A stretch of DNA of 64,000 bases from Amycolatopsis saalfeldensis (GCF_900110575.1 NZ_FOEF01000014.1:1-64000), one strand, 5' to 3'; positions 28,600-36,753 are shown, counted from the stretch's first letter. Made by a program: numbers and translations. The notes: a model not told the origin generated them from the sequence alone.

Positions 28600-30626
28600 T
28601 GGCGACGGGAGCGGTTTCGCCGCCAGAGGGCGAGGGCGGTTCGGAAGGGCCTGACTCGAACGTGACTGGTTCGGGCGACGCCGGCTCGGCGGGGACTGAC
28701 TCGGTCGGACGCAGGGCGGCGGGAGCCAGCTCGAGTGACCGCGGCACGGCGGAAGCCAGCACGACTGGAGCCGGTACCGCGGAGGTCAGCGCGCACGACG
28801 CTGCTCTGGCTGAAGGCAACCCGAGGGAAACTCGCGCGGGCAACGACGGCTCGACCGAAGGCAGTCCGGAGGACGTCGGCTCATCGGAAGGCAGCACGAC
28901 AGAGGCCCGCTCAGCGGAGGCCAGTGCGGAAGACGCTGCCTTGACTGAAGCCAGCTCGGCGGAGCTTCACCCGGACGCCGGCTCGACCGGAGCCGGCCTG
29001 ACGGAAACGGATTCCGAAGCCGCCCACTCGGCCACGACGGCGAAGCCAGGCGCTGACACCCAGCCAGACGCCGGGGCAGCGCGGCCGCGTCAGGAACCTG
29101 ACACGGAGCGCTCGGTCATATCCGCGTCGCCCGCGGCGGCAAGTCAGGAATCTGGCACGGGCCTCGGCATGGAACCGCTGTTCGGCTCGGAGCCGCCCAC
29201 GCGGGCGGAGCAGTCTGTGGTGGGGGAATCGCTGGCACTGGCGCCGTTGCGGGGTGAGGTGTCCGCTGGTCAGACGGCCGGGCAGGAGGCGTCGCCAGTC
29301 AGTGGCGAGACGTCGCCAACCAACGGCGAGACGTCGCCAGCCAACGGCGAGACGTGGGTGGTAGGCGGCGAGACGTCGTTTGCCACCGGCGAGGCGTCGC
29401 CAGTCAGCGGCGAGACGTCGTTTGCCACCAGCGAAGCGTCGCCAGTCACTGGCGAGGCACCGGCGGTCAGTGGCGCGGCGTCGCCAGCCAACGGCGACGG
29501 TGGGCTCGCCACGGGGCAGCGGCCCAGGCGACGGCGCACCGTGGTCGTGCTCGCCGCGGTTGTTGTGGCCGTCGCGGCGCTGGTCGTCGCCGTGCAGTTC
29601 GCGCCCGGTGGCCAGCAGGCGGCCGATACCGCGGCCGTCGCCTCCACGGCGCCGACATCGCCGCAGCCACAGCCGACGCCGCCAGCGAGTAGCGCCGTGC
29701 CCACGCAGCCGAACGTGCCGAAGGCGAGCGAGTTCGACGCGTGGGCTTCGCAGACCAGTCAGTGGCTCGACATTCCTCTGCGGGCGATGACCGGTTACGC
29801 GGAGGCGACCGTCACGCTCGGCAAGGAACAGCCCGGTTGTCACCTTTCGTGGATCACCCTCGCCGCCGTCGGCAAGGTGACCAGCGATCACGGTCGCGCG
29901 CAGGGTGACCATCTCAACCCCAACGGCACTCTCGCGAATCCCCTGGGCACCGTCGAGGTGCGCGACTTCTACAACCGCGTCGTCTCGACGGCGAACGCGT
30001 CCGGCCCGATGCAGCTTTCGCCGGCGATCTGGGCGAAGTGGCAGCGCAGCGCGTCCGGTGGGAAGCCCGACCCGCAGAACGTCGACGACGCCGCCCTCAC
30101 CGCCGGGCGCGCCCTCTGCGCCGACGGGCGCGACCTGTCGAAGGACTGGTGGAACGCCGTCAGCTCCCTGCAGACAGCGCCGCTCTTCCTGCACCGCACA
30201 CTGGCGACGACCAACGTCTACGGCACCGTCGGCCAGGGCAGCCAGGCCCCCAACCCCGCGGTGCTGAGCGCGGTCGACTTCGCCATCGACCAGATCGGGC
30301 TGCCCTACGTCTGGGGCGGCAACGGCACCGGCGACGCCGACCCGGGCTTCGACTGCTCCGGCCTGACCACCGCGGCGTACAGCAGCGCGGGCGTCAAGCT
30401 CATGCGCACGGCCGACACGCAGTTCCGCAGCGTCCCGCACGTGGACGAACCACAGCTGGGCGACCTGATCTTCTACGGCGAGCCCGCCACGAAAATCCAC
30501 CACGTCGGCCTCTACATCGGCAACCAGCAGATGATCGACGCGCCGCAAACGGGCCAGGCCGTGCAGGTCCACCCCTACCGCAAGCCGGGCGACGACTACG
30601 CGGGCGCGGGGCGGCCGACCGCCTGA
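28596..30626 (+). CDS. membrane-anchored NlpC/P60 cell-wall hydrolase with inactive-looking transglycosylase domain
   Basis: A 676-residue protein in three parts. Residues 1-310 are disordered, rich in Ser, Gly, Ala, Glu and Thr, ending in about eight imperfect G-E-[TA]-S-[PF] repeats. RPRRRR and a membrane helix at about 314-333 follow, making a type II anchor with the disordered part inside the cell. Outside lies a lytic-transglycosylase-like domain (residues about 375-540) and an NlpC/P60 domain with Cys587 (GFDCSG) and His636 (HHVGLYIG). In the transglycosylase domain the usual catalytic Glu of the VES-x-HG signature is Thr429 (VTSDHG), so that half is probably inactive. Either of two adjacent ATGs (28596, 28599) may start it, overlapping iunH. 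Confidence 0.88.
   Translation: MMATGAVSPPEGEGGSEGPDSNVTGSGDAGSAGTDSVGRRAAGASSSDRGTAEASTTGAGTAEVSAHDAALAEGNPRETRAGNDGSTEGSPEDVGSSEGSTTEARSAEASAEDAALTEASSAELHPDAGSTGAGLTETDSEAAHSATTAKPGADTQPDAGAARPRQEPDTERSVISASPAAASQESGTGLGMEPLFGSEPPTRAEQSVVGESLALAPLRGEVSAGQTAGQEASPVSGETSPTNGETSPANGETWVVGGETSFATGEASPVSGETSFATSEASPVTGEAPAVSGAASPANGDGGLATGQRPRRRRTVVVLAAVVVAVAALVVAVQFAPGGQQAADTAAVASTAPTSPQPQPTPPASSAVPTQPNVPKASEFDAWASQTSQWLDIPLRAMTGYAEATVTLGKEQPGCHLSWITLAAVGKVTSDHGRAQGDHLNPNGTLANPLGTVEVRDFYNRVVSTANASGPMQLSPAIWAKWQRSASGGKPDPQNVDDAALTAGRALCADGRDLSKDWWNAVSSLQTAPLFLHRTLATTNVYGTVGQGSQAPNPAVLSAVDFAIDQIGLPYVWGGNGTGDADPGFDCSGLTTAAYSSAGVKLMRTADTQFRSVPHVDEPQLGDLIFYGEPATKIHHVGLYIGNQQMIDAPQTGQAVQVHPYRKPGDDYAGAGRPTA
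29288..29510 (+). repeat. DNA repeat array inside the NlpC/P60 gene
   Basis: Words such as CGCCAGTCAGYGGCGAGACG and GCCAACGGCGAGACGTCGCC recur at 24-30-bp steps and encode the GETSP-type peptide repeats. The DNA words resemble the core of the gene-free arrays at 8.3 and 14.6 kb (GCCACTCAGCGGCAA). Confidence 0.75.
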
Positions 30627-30799
30627 CCGCCCCCATTGCAGTCTCTGCGACCTTGCACGTTGACACTGTGATTGCCGGGCATGCCCTCCAGCAGAACCGA
30701 GCGGGATGAACCGACCTGTCGCGACGCTCGACAAGGTCACGCCGCACTGATACGCGCAGTGTGCACCCTGCTCGGAGACAGGCGCCCGCGCTGCTGGCC

Positions 30800-30814
30800 C
30801 CGGCGCTCCGCCGG
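30800..30814. terminator. short hairpin between the NlpC/P60 gene and the rox promoter
   Basis: CCGGCG-CTC-CGCCGG, a perfect 6-bp stem with a 3-base loop. Weak as a terminator; listed because it lies in the otherwise empty part (30627-30834) of this gap. Confidence 0.3.
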
Positions 30815-30834
30815 TAAGGCCCGCCGTGGCCGGG

Positions 30835-30871
30835 AAAAAATTGGACGGGGTGACGGTCGGCCTTGTAGCTT
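30835..30871 (+). promoter_or_regulatory. promoter of the rox leader-rox transcript with an A-tract on the -35 box
   Basis: Six A residues (30835-30840) abut TTGGAC (30841-30846); TAGCTT (30866-30871) follows after 19 bp, a long spacer. An A/T-rich tract touching the -35 box is the hallmark of WhiB7/WblC-dependent antibiotic-resistance promoters. WhiB7 control is inference. Confidence 0.5.
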
Positions 30872-30908
30872 GGATCGGACCGCGACACTGCCCGAGGAGG
30901 TGAGACCC

Positions 30909-30953
30909 ATGAACGCAGTATCGATGTGGGTGCTCCCACGGTCGGGCGATTGA
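30909..30953 (+). CDS. 14-aa leader peptide upstream of rox
   Basis: Encodes MNAVSMWVLPRSGD. Its ribosome site GAGGAGGTGAG (30894-30904) is among the strongest in the window and far better than that of rox itself. The stop lies 4 bases before a hairpin that contains the rox ribosome site. A short, efficiently started frame followed by such a hairpin fits a translational attenuator, in which a ribosome slowed on the leader opens the hairpin. I know of no described peptide of this sequence. Confidence 0.7.
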   Translation: MNAVSMWVLPRSGD

Positions 30954-30957
30954 TTTA

Positions 30958-31006
30958 GGTGTCGCCGGGAGCGCCCGATAACCAGGCACTCCCGAAAGGC
31001 AACACC
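30958..31006 (+). promoter_or_regulatory. hairpin sequestering the rox ribosome-binding site
   Basis: The 5' strand GGTGT-c-GCC-GGGAG-c-GCC (30958-30975) pairs with GGC-a-CTCCC-[GAAA]-GGC-a-ACACC (30985-31006): 16 pairs, two 1x1 mismatches, a 9-base loop. The only bulge, GAAA at 30994-30997, together with the next GG forms the only Shine-Dalgarno-like sequence (GAAAGG) before the ATG at 31008. Confidence 0.65.
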
Positions 31007-31007
31007 C

Positions 31008-32471
31008 ATGGACTCTCCACAGCTCACCACCGAACCATCGTCGAACGATGCACCCCTCGACGTAATCATTTCCGGGTGCGGGCCGGCCGGCATAATGCTG
31101 GCCGCCGAATTGCGGTTGCACGATGTGCGGGTACTCGTTCTGGAAAAGGAAACCGAGCCCGTTTCGTTCGTCCGCATTGTCGGTCTGCATATTCGCAGCC
31201 TTGAGCTGATGGCGATGCGTGGACTGCTGGACAGCCTTCTCCAGCATGGCAGAAAACGTCCGGCCGGCGGTTTCTTCGCCGCCATCCCCAAACCCGCGCC
31301 CCCGGACCTGGATTCGGCGCACGCTTATCTGCTCGGTATTCCGCAGCCGGTCATCGTCCGCCTCCTCGAAGAACATGCGATCCAGTCGGGTGCGCAGGTC
31401 CGGCACGGTTGCGCGGTGACCGGCTTCGAGCAGGACGACGAGGGGGTGACCGTCGAGCTGGCCGATGGCGAACAGCTGCGTTCGCGCTATCTCGTCGGCT
31501 GTGACGGCGGGCGCAGCACGGTGCGCAAACTGCTCGGCGTCGGCTTCCCCGGCGAGCCCTCACGGGCCGAGACGCTGATGGGCGAGATGCAGGTGGGGGC
31601 GCCGCAAGAGGAGATCGCCGCCAAGGTGACCGAAATCGGCAAGACCCAGCAGCGATTCTGGCTCCGGCCGTTCGGCAACGGGGCCTACAGCGTCGTGGTC
31701 CCCGCCGCGGGAATCAGCGCTGAACCGCCCACCTTGGAGGATTTCAAACAACAGCTGCGCGCCATTTCCGGAACCGATTTCGGCGTGCATTCCCCGCGCT
31801 GGCTGTCCCGTTTCGGGGATGCCACCCGGTTGGCCGAACGTTATCGGGTCGGGCGGGTGCTGCTGGCCGGCGACGCGGCGCACATCCATCCGCCCACCGG
31901 CGGGCAAGGCCTCAACCTGGGCCTTCAGGACGCTTTCAACCTCGGCTGGAAATTGGCCGCGCAAATCCGCGGGTGGGCGCCGGAAACACTGCTGGACACC
32001 TATCAGGCCGAACGCCATCCGGTCGCCGAGGACGTGCTGGACAACACTCGCGCCCAGATGGAATTGCACTCCACCGAACCGGGCCCGCAGGCCGTGCGGC
32101 GGCTGCTCACCGAGCTGATGGACTTCGACGAGGTGAACCGCTACCTGATCGAGAAGATCACCGCGATCGACATCCGTTACGACTTCGGCGAAGGCCCCGA
32201 ACTGCTGGGCCGACGTCTGCGCGACATCGACGTGAAGCCCGGCCGCCTCTACGGTCTGCTGCATGGCGGCCGTGGCCTGCTGCTGGACCGCACCGAACGC
32301 CTCACCGTCGGCGATTGGTCGGACCGGGTCGATCACCTCGCGGATCCCACCGCGGCACTGGATGTTCCGGCCGTCCTGCTCCGCCCCGACGGCCACGTCG
32401 CCTGGATCGGCGACGATCAGCAGAGCCTCGACGACCACCTGTCCCGCTGGTTCGGCACGCCCGCCGGCTGA
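31008..32471 (+). CDS. rox: rifampicin monooxygenase (FAD-dependent class A flavoprotein)
   Basis: A 487-residue flavin monooxygenase closely resembling Rox/RifMo proteins, which hydroxylate and linearise rifamycins and so give resistance. The FAD sites are SGCGPAGIMLAAELRLH, the DG motif CDGGRSTVRKLLGV, and the GD motif LLAGDAAHIHPPTGGQGLNLG. Rox-like signatures include LEDFKQQLRAISGTDFGVHS, DNTRAQMELHSTEPGP and VLLRPDGHVAWIGDDQQ. ATG at 31008 has a poor ribosome site, masked in a hairpin. Related class A hydroxylases act on polyketides, so a different aromatic substrate remains possible. Confidence 0.85.
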   Translation: MDSPQLTTEPSSNDAPLDVIISGCGPAGIMLAAELRLHDVRVLVLEKETEPVSFVRIVGLHIRSLELMAMRGLLDSLLQHGRKRPAGGFFAAIPKPAPPDLDSAHAYLLGIPQPVIVRLLEEHAIQSGAQVRHGCAVTGFEQDDEGVTVELADGEQLRSRYLVGCDGGRSTVRKLLGVGFPGEPSRAETLMGEMQVGAPQEEIAAKVTEIGKTQQRFWLRPFGNGAYSVVVPAAGISAEPPTLEDFKQQLRAISGTDFGVHSPRWLSRFGDATRLAERYRVGRVLLAGDAAHIHPPTGGQGLNLGLQDAFNLGWKLAAQIRGWAPETLLDTYQAERHPVAEDVLDNTRAQMELHSTEPGPQAVRRLLTELMDFDEVNRYLIEKITAIDIRYDFGEGPELLGRRLRDIDVKPGRLYGLLHGGRGLLLDRTERLTVGDWSDRVDHLADPTAALDVPAVLLRPDGHVAWIGDDQQSLDDHLSRWFGTPAG

Positions 32472-32624
32472 TCACGTCACCACGGCAGGCCGTCGACCAG
32501 GCCGCGCGGGTGCTCGTCGGGCAGATCCAGCAGCACCGCGACACGGTCGACGCGACCATCGCCGAACAGCGGCGACGCCGGGCCGAACTCGGCTGAGTCC
32601 GAGGCCGGCGCGGGGACGTGCCGT
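32472..32624 (+). other. possible coding remnant after rox
   Basis: A frame ending TGA at 32596 reads QAVDQAARVLVGQIQQ then HRDTVDATIAEQRRRRAELG, a helical, charged tail like the end of a MerR-type or similar regulator, without any start or N-terminal domain. It may be a decayed gene end or chance. Low confidence. Confidence 0.2.
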
Positions 32625-33380
32625 TCAGTACGCGGTGAGCCCGCCGTCGACGACGAGCTCGGTTCCGGTGACGAACGAGGATTCGTCACCGGCCAGGAAG
32701 AGCATCGCGGGAGCGATTTCGGCGGGACGGCCCGCGCGGCGCATGGGCGTGCGCACGATGTCGGGCTGCCCGTCGCCCTGCTCGTCGAGGAGGTCCTGGA
32801 TCATCGGGGTGGCGATGACGCCGGGGTGCACCGAATTGACCCGGACGCCCTGGGTGGCGTACTCGACGGCCGCGGTCTTGGTCAGCAGCCGCACCGCTCC
32901 CTTGGACGCCTGGTACGCGGCGGCGGCCCCGCTGCCGACGAGGCCCAGGACCGAGGAGGTATTGACGATCGAGGCGTTGCCGGAGGCGCGCAGCAGGGGC
33001 ATGGCGGCTTTCATGCCGAGCCAGGTGCCGGTCTGGTTGACCGCGATCACCCGGTCCCAGGATTCCCGCGTGGTGCCCTCGATGCCGGGCCAGTCGACGA
33101 TGCCGGCGACGTTGACCAGCACGTCCAGCCGCCCGAAGCGCCGGCGGGTCAGCTCGATGGCCTCGTCCCAGCTTTCGGACGACGAGACGTCCAAGCGGGC
33201 CGCGAGCACGTCGGCGCCCTTGGCCTCCAAACGCACGGCCAGCGCACGCAACGCTTCCGCGTCGAGGTCGGCGATGACCAGGCAGGCGCCTTCGCGGGCG
33301 AACAGGTCCGCGGTGGCCGATCCGATGCCCCCGGTCGCGCCGGTGATCAGCGCGACCTTGCCGGTGAGCCGTCCAGGCAT
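32625..33380 (-). CDS. SDR family oxidoreductase
   Basis: A 251-residue classical short-chain dehydrogenase: the cofactor loop TGATGGIGS, NVAGI, catalytic Ser in NTSSVLG and the YQASK Tyr-Lys pair, ending with the usual ELVVDGGLTAY. An Asp after the second strand (IADLDAE) suggests NAD preference. GGGAG precedes ATG at 33380. It is third in a minus-strand unit (Atu4866-like gene, SDR, SDR) that faces a divergent XRE regulator; the substrate is unknown. Confidence 0.92.
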   Translation of the reverse strand: MPGRLTGKVALITGATGGIGSATADLFAREGACLVIADLDAEALRALAVRLEAKGADVLAARLDVSSSESWDEAIELTRRRFGRLDVLVNVAGIVDWPGIEGTTRESWDRVIAVNQTGTWLGMKAAMPLLRASGNASIVNTSSVLGLVGSGAAAAYQASKGAVRLLTKTAAVEYATQGVRVNSVHPGVIATPMIQDLLDEQGDGQPDIVRTPMRRAGRPAEIAPAMLFLAGDESSFVTGTELVVDGGLTAY

Positions 33381-33406
33381 GGTGTTCTCCCTCTTTGTCG
33401 TGGTGG

Positions 33407-34174
33407 TCACGCCGCGGTGTAACCGCCGTCGGCGGCGACGACGGCGCCGGTGATGAAGCCGGACCGAGGCGAGGCCAGGAACCCGATCACCTCGGCGATC
33501 TCGTCCGGCTGAGCAACGCGGCCCAGCGGGTGGGCTTCGCCGAAAGAGCGCAGGTAGGCGCGGCTGTCGTCCCGGAAGTCGTCCAGCAGGTCGGTCTCGA
33601 TCACGCCGGGGGCGACGACGTTGGCCCGGATGCCGTGCGGGCCGCCCTCCAGCGCGAGCACCTTGGTCAGCTGCGCCAGAGCCCCCTTGGACGCGCTGTA
33701 CACGGCGGCCTCGGGCAGCCCGACCGTGCAGGTGAACGAGCCGACCGTGACGATCGCGCCGCCGCGTTCACGCATGGCCCGGAACGCTTCGCGGGAGTGC
33801 AGGAACGCCGCGCGGGCGTTGATGGCCATCAGCTCGTCCCAGTCGGACGCCGTGGTCTCGACGATCGGCTTGTTGACCGATCGGCCGGCGTTGCTGACCA
33901 GGATGTCCAGGCCGCCGAACCGGTCCAGCGCCGTGGCCACCGAACGCACCGCGGTTTCCTCCCGCGAGACGTCGCCGATCAGGGTCGACACCCGGTCGAA
34001 CCGAGCCGTCAGGTCCGCCACCTCGGGCCGGATGTCGGTGGCCAGCACCCGCGCGCCCCGGGCGTGCAGCCAGCCGACGGTGGCCGCGCCGACCCCGCGG
34101 GCGGCTCCGGTGACCAGCGCGACCTTCCCGGCCAGTTCGCCGTCGGACGGGCGATCGGCGGCCGTCGCGCTCAT
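33407..34174 (-). CDS. SDR family oxidoreductase
   Basis: A 255-residue classical SDR: TGAARGVGAAT cofactor loop, SNAGRS, VGSFTC with the catalytic Ser, and YSASK; it ends VVAADGGYTAA. ATDIRPE after strand 2 points to NAD. Its start overlaps the stop of the 87-residue Atu4866-like gene (ATGA) and it lies 26 bases before the next SDR, so all three are one operon. The two SDRs are paralogues of moderate similarity. Confidence 0.92.
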   Translation of the reverse strand: MSATAADRPSDGELAGKVALVTGAARGVGAATVGWLHARGARVLATDIRPEVADLTARFDRVSTLIGDVSREETAVRSVATALDRFGGLDILVSNAGRSVNKPIVETTASDWDELMAINARAAFLHSREAFRAMRERGGAIVTVGSFTCTVGLPEAAVYSASKGALAQLTKVLALEGGPHGIRANVVAPGVIETDLLDDFRDDSRAYLRSFGEAHPLGRVAQPDEIAEVIGFLASPRSGFITGAVVAADGGYTAA

Positions 34175-34434
34175 CGCCGCACCGGCCGTTCGCGGTAGAG
34201 GACCAGGTGCTCGTGGTAGAGCACGCCGTCGCGAATGTCCCCGGTCGCGGTGAACCCGGTGTCGTCCACGTAATCCAGATGGGTCCCGGTCACGGTATAC
34301 CGGCCGGTGTACGCGCTACGTCGGTCGCCGCGCGCTTCGTCGTAGCGTCCGTCGGCGCGCAGTTCTTGCCGGATGTGGCCGTCCGCGGTCACCCACATGC
34401 CGACCACTTCGGCGGTCTCACGTTCTGTCATCAC
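34171..34434 (-). CDS. Atu4866-domain small protein
   Basis: An 87-residue beta-rich protein matching the small Atu4866 family: VGMWVTADGHIRQELRADGRYDEARG, then TGRYTVTGTHLDYVDDTGFTATGDI and VLYHEHLVLYR. These lipocalin-like barrels are often next to SDR genes and XRE regulators; no activity is established that I know of. Two adjacent ATGs (34434, 34431) may start it. First gene of the SDR operon. Confidence 0.8.
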   Translation of the reverse strand: MMTERETAEVVGMWVTADGHIRQELRADGRYDEARGDRRSAYTGRYTVTGTHLDYVDDTGFTATGDIRDGVLYHEHLVLYRERPVRR

Positions 34435-34553
34435 TCACCTCAGTCCTGTTGTGCCTCCCAGGCTCGACGACAGCCGAAGGGCGCGGCAGGACGCGCGGTG
34501 ACCGGGTGCGCCACACCCAGCCAACCCGGCGGACGGCGATCTAGCCTGGGGTC

Positions 34554-35387
34554 ATGAGCGGCAACGAGCTGGGTGAGTTCCTGCGGGCCCGCCGCGCACA
34601 GCGGTCTCCGGAGGACGCGGGCCTGCTCTATTCCGGACGGCGCAAGGTGGCCGGGCTGCGACGCGAGGAGGTCGCCGTGCTGGCCGGCGTGAACGCCGAC
34701 TACTACACCCGCCTCGAACAGGGCCGCGAGACCCGGCCGTCCGCGCAGGTCCTCGAAGCCCTGTGCCGTGCGCTGGACCTCGACGAGGACGCTCGCGAGC
34801 ACCTGTACCGGCTGGCCGGAGCCACCCCGGACCGCGTGCCCGCGCCGGTGGCGCAGACCGTGAGCCCCGAACTGCGCCAGCTCATGGACGGCTACCCGCA
34901 CACCCCGGCCTTCGTGCTCAGCCGCACCCTGGACGTGCTGGCCACCAACGCACTGGCCGACGCGCTGTTCTCACCGTTCCGCGCACCGGACAACCTGGCC
35001 CGCATGACCTTCCTCGACCCCGCCGGCCGGCAGTTCTACGCCCGTTGGGACTGGACGGCGCAGGCCACCGTGGCCAACTTGCGGGTGGCCGCGGGCTTCG
35101 ATCCGCACGACCCGGGCCTGCGACACCTGGTCGCCGAGCTGAGCGAAGGCAGCGAACAGTTCCGCGCGCTGTGGGATACCCACCAGGTGCGCGGCAAGAG
35201 CCGGGAGCCCAAGCAGCTCGTGCACCCCGATGTCGGCCCGCTCACCCTCACCTACCAGGCGTTCGACGTGCGCAGCGCCCCCGGCCAGCAGCTGGTCATC
35301 TACCACGCCGAACCCGGCACGCCGAGCGCCGACGCCCTCGCGTTGCTGGGCAGCTTTCACGCTCCGGCACACCACGCGGACAGCTGA
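34554..35387 (+). CDS. XRE regulator with MmyB-like ligand domain
   Basis: A 277-residue regulator. The helix-turn-helix lies at about residues 5-75 (LGEFLRARRAQRSPEDAG, RRKVAGLRREEVAVLAGV, YYTRLEQGRETRPS), the exact layout of MmyB-like XRE proteins. The C-terminal PAS-like domain (TPAFVLSRTLDVLATNALADAL, FDPHDPGLRHLVAELS, LTYQAFDV) binds fatty-acid-like ligands in the family. Such regulators usually control a divergent SDR gene; that is the case here. Confidence 0.92.
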   Translation: MSGNELGEFLRARRAQRSPEDAGLLYSGRRKVAGLRREEVAVLAGVNADYYTRLEQGRETRPSAQVLEALCRALDLDEDAREHLYRLAGATPDRVPAPVAQTVSPELRQLMDGYPHTPAFVLSRTLDVLATNALADALFSPFRAPDNLARMTFLDPAGRQFYARWDWTAQATVANLRVAAGFDPHDPGLRHLVAELSEGSEQFRALWDTHQVRGKSREPKQLVHPDVGPLTLTYQAFDVRSAPGQQLVIYHAEPGTPSADALALLGSFHAPAHHADS

Positions 35388-35397
35388 CCGCGGCAGA

Positions 35398-35949
35398 TCA
35401 GTCCACAGAGGACGGTTGCGCCTCGGCGGTGAGCGCGCGGCGAAGACGGGTGAGGCCGTACTCGAAGGCGCGGTCGACGTCTCCCCCGAGCCGGAAGGCG
35501 CCGACGAGTTCCATCTGGATGAAACCGGTGGCCCACGCGGTCAGCAGGCGCGCGGCTTCGAGGGCGCCTTCGTCTCCGACGAGGTCACGGGACACCTGCA
35601 GGATCGGGGCGACGGCGCGGTCGAGGGCCTCCTCCGGCGCCAGTGTGGACAGCATCATCAGCCGAAACCCCTCGGGGCAGTCCTGGGCGAAGCCGCGGTA
35701 GGCGCGCACCAGCCCTTCGAGCGAGCCGTCGGTTTTTTCGAGCCGGGCGACGAGGTCGTCGACCGCGGACCCGGCCACGGCGGCCAGCAGCGCCGCGCGG
35801 TCACGGACGTGCTTGTACAGCGACGGGGCGCGGACCCCGACGCGGCCGGCGACGCTCTGCATCGTCAACCGGTCCTGACCGCCCGACTCCAGGAGTTCCC
35901 GGCCCGCCGCGACGATCGCGCTCAGCGAAGTCTTCTCAGGAGTCGGCAC
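35398..35949 (-). CDS. TetR family regulator
   Basis: A 183-residue TetR protein: SLSAIVAAGRELLESGGQDRL then VGVRAPSLYKHVRDRAALL is the helix-turn-helix; the C-terminal half fits the WHG-type ligand domain (AYRGFAQDCPEGFRLMML). It is divergent from an MBL-fold hydrolase gene and the gap contains two identical-pattern operators (35967-36003), so it very likely represses that gene and itself. Confidence 0.9.
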   Translation of the reverse strand: MPTPEKTSLSAIVAAGRELLESGGQDRLTMQSVAGRVGVRAPSLYKHVRDRAALLAAVAGSAVDDLVARLEKTDGSLEGLVRAYRGFAQDCPEGFRLMMLSTLAPEEALDRAVAPILQVSRDLVGDEGALEAARLLTAWATGFIQMELVGAFRLGGDVDRAFEYGLTRLRRALTAEAQPSSVD

Positions 35950-35966
35950 GGTTCGTCCCTTCCAAA

Positions 35967-36003
35967 GCTATTGACCGTAGCCATCAAGGCTATGTACCGT
36001 AGC
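35967..36003. promoter_or_regulatory. twin TetR operators over the MBL promoter
   Basis: GCTATTGACCGTAGC (35967-35981) and GCTATGTACCGTAGC (35989-36003), each GCTA-N7-TAGC, 22 bp apart (two helical turns), 12 of 15 bases identical. TTGACC (35971) with TACCGT (35995) gives a promoter with an 18-bp spacer lying inside the two sites. Confidence 0.7.
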
Positions 36004-36039
36004 TATCGTAGCCGGACGCCACTCCCGAAGGGCAACCCC

Positions 36040-36753
36040 ATGAAGCTCGCTCCCCACCTCCACCGCCTCGGCAACGACGTGGTGGCGTGTTACCTGATCA
36101 ACACCGACGAGGGCATCACGCTCATCGACGCGGGCCTGCCCGGCCACTGGCACGACCTGCAGGACGAGCTGCGATCAATCGGCAAGTCGGCCGACGACAT
36201 CCGCGGGCTCGTGCTGACCCACGGGGACTCCGATCACCTCGGCTTCGCCGAACGCCTGCGGCGCGACCACGGAGTGCCGGTCTACGTGCACGCCGCCGAC
36301 GCCGTCCGCGCGCGCACGGGCGAGAAGCCGAAAACCCCGATGGGGCCCATGAAAATCGGCGCCACGCTCGGCTTCTTCTGGTACTCCCTGCGGAAGAACG
36401 GGCTGCGCACCCAGTACGTGAACGAGGTGGTCGAGGTCGCCGACGGTGACGTCCTGGACCTGCCGGGGAGCCCCGTGATCGTGCAGATGCCGGGACACTC
36501 GCCGGGAAGCGTCGCCGTGCACGTGCCGCTCGCGGACGCCGTCTTCGTCGGAGACGCCCTGACCACCCGCCACGTGCTGACCGGGCGCACCGGCCCGCAG
36601 CCCGCTCCGTTCACGGACGACCCGGACGAGTCGCGCGCGTCGCTGGAACGGCTCGCCCGGCTGTCGGCGTCGTGGGTCCTTCCCGGCCACGGGGCGCCCT
36701 CGCACACGTCCCCCGCCCAGGTGGCCGAGGCGGTCAGGCAGGCCGGCGCGTAA
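36040..36753 (+). CDS. MBL-fold metallo-hydrolase
   Basis: A 237-residue metallo-beta-lactamase-fold protein. Metal ligands are in THGDSDH, then the QMPGHSPGS and VGDAL motifs and the final LPGHG. This is the glyoxalase II/quorum-quencher-like layout; the substrate is unknown. ATG at 36040 fits the family start MKLAPHLHRLG; an upstream in-frame ATG at 35992 lies inside the operator. Regulated by the divergent TetR, so probably induced by its own substrate. Confidence 0.9.
   Translation: MKLAPHLHRLGNDVVACYLINTDEGITLIDAGLPGHWHDLQDELRSIGKSADDIRGLVLTHGDSDHLGFAERLRRDHGVPVYVHAADAVRARTGEKPKTPMGPMKIGATLGFFWYSLRKNGLRTQYVNEVVEVADGDVLDLPGSPVIVQMPGHSPGSVAVHVPLADAVFVGDALTTRHVLTGRTGPQPAPFTDDPDESRASLERLARLSASWVLPGHGAPSHTSPAQVAEAVRQAGA

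Noticed and set aside
30847..31007. Rifamycin-associated element upstream of rox
   Set aside because: I looked for a roughly 19-bp perfect inverted repeat between the -35 box and the leader and found none; I do not recall the exact consensus well enough to score weaker matches.
28911..31406. 831-codon open frame on the minus strand
   Set aside because: It lies opposite the NlpC/P60 and rox genes, is Arg/Gly-rich without domains, and has no ribosome site; a high-GC shadow.
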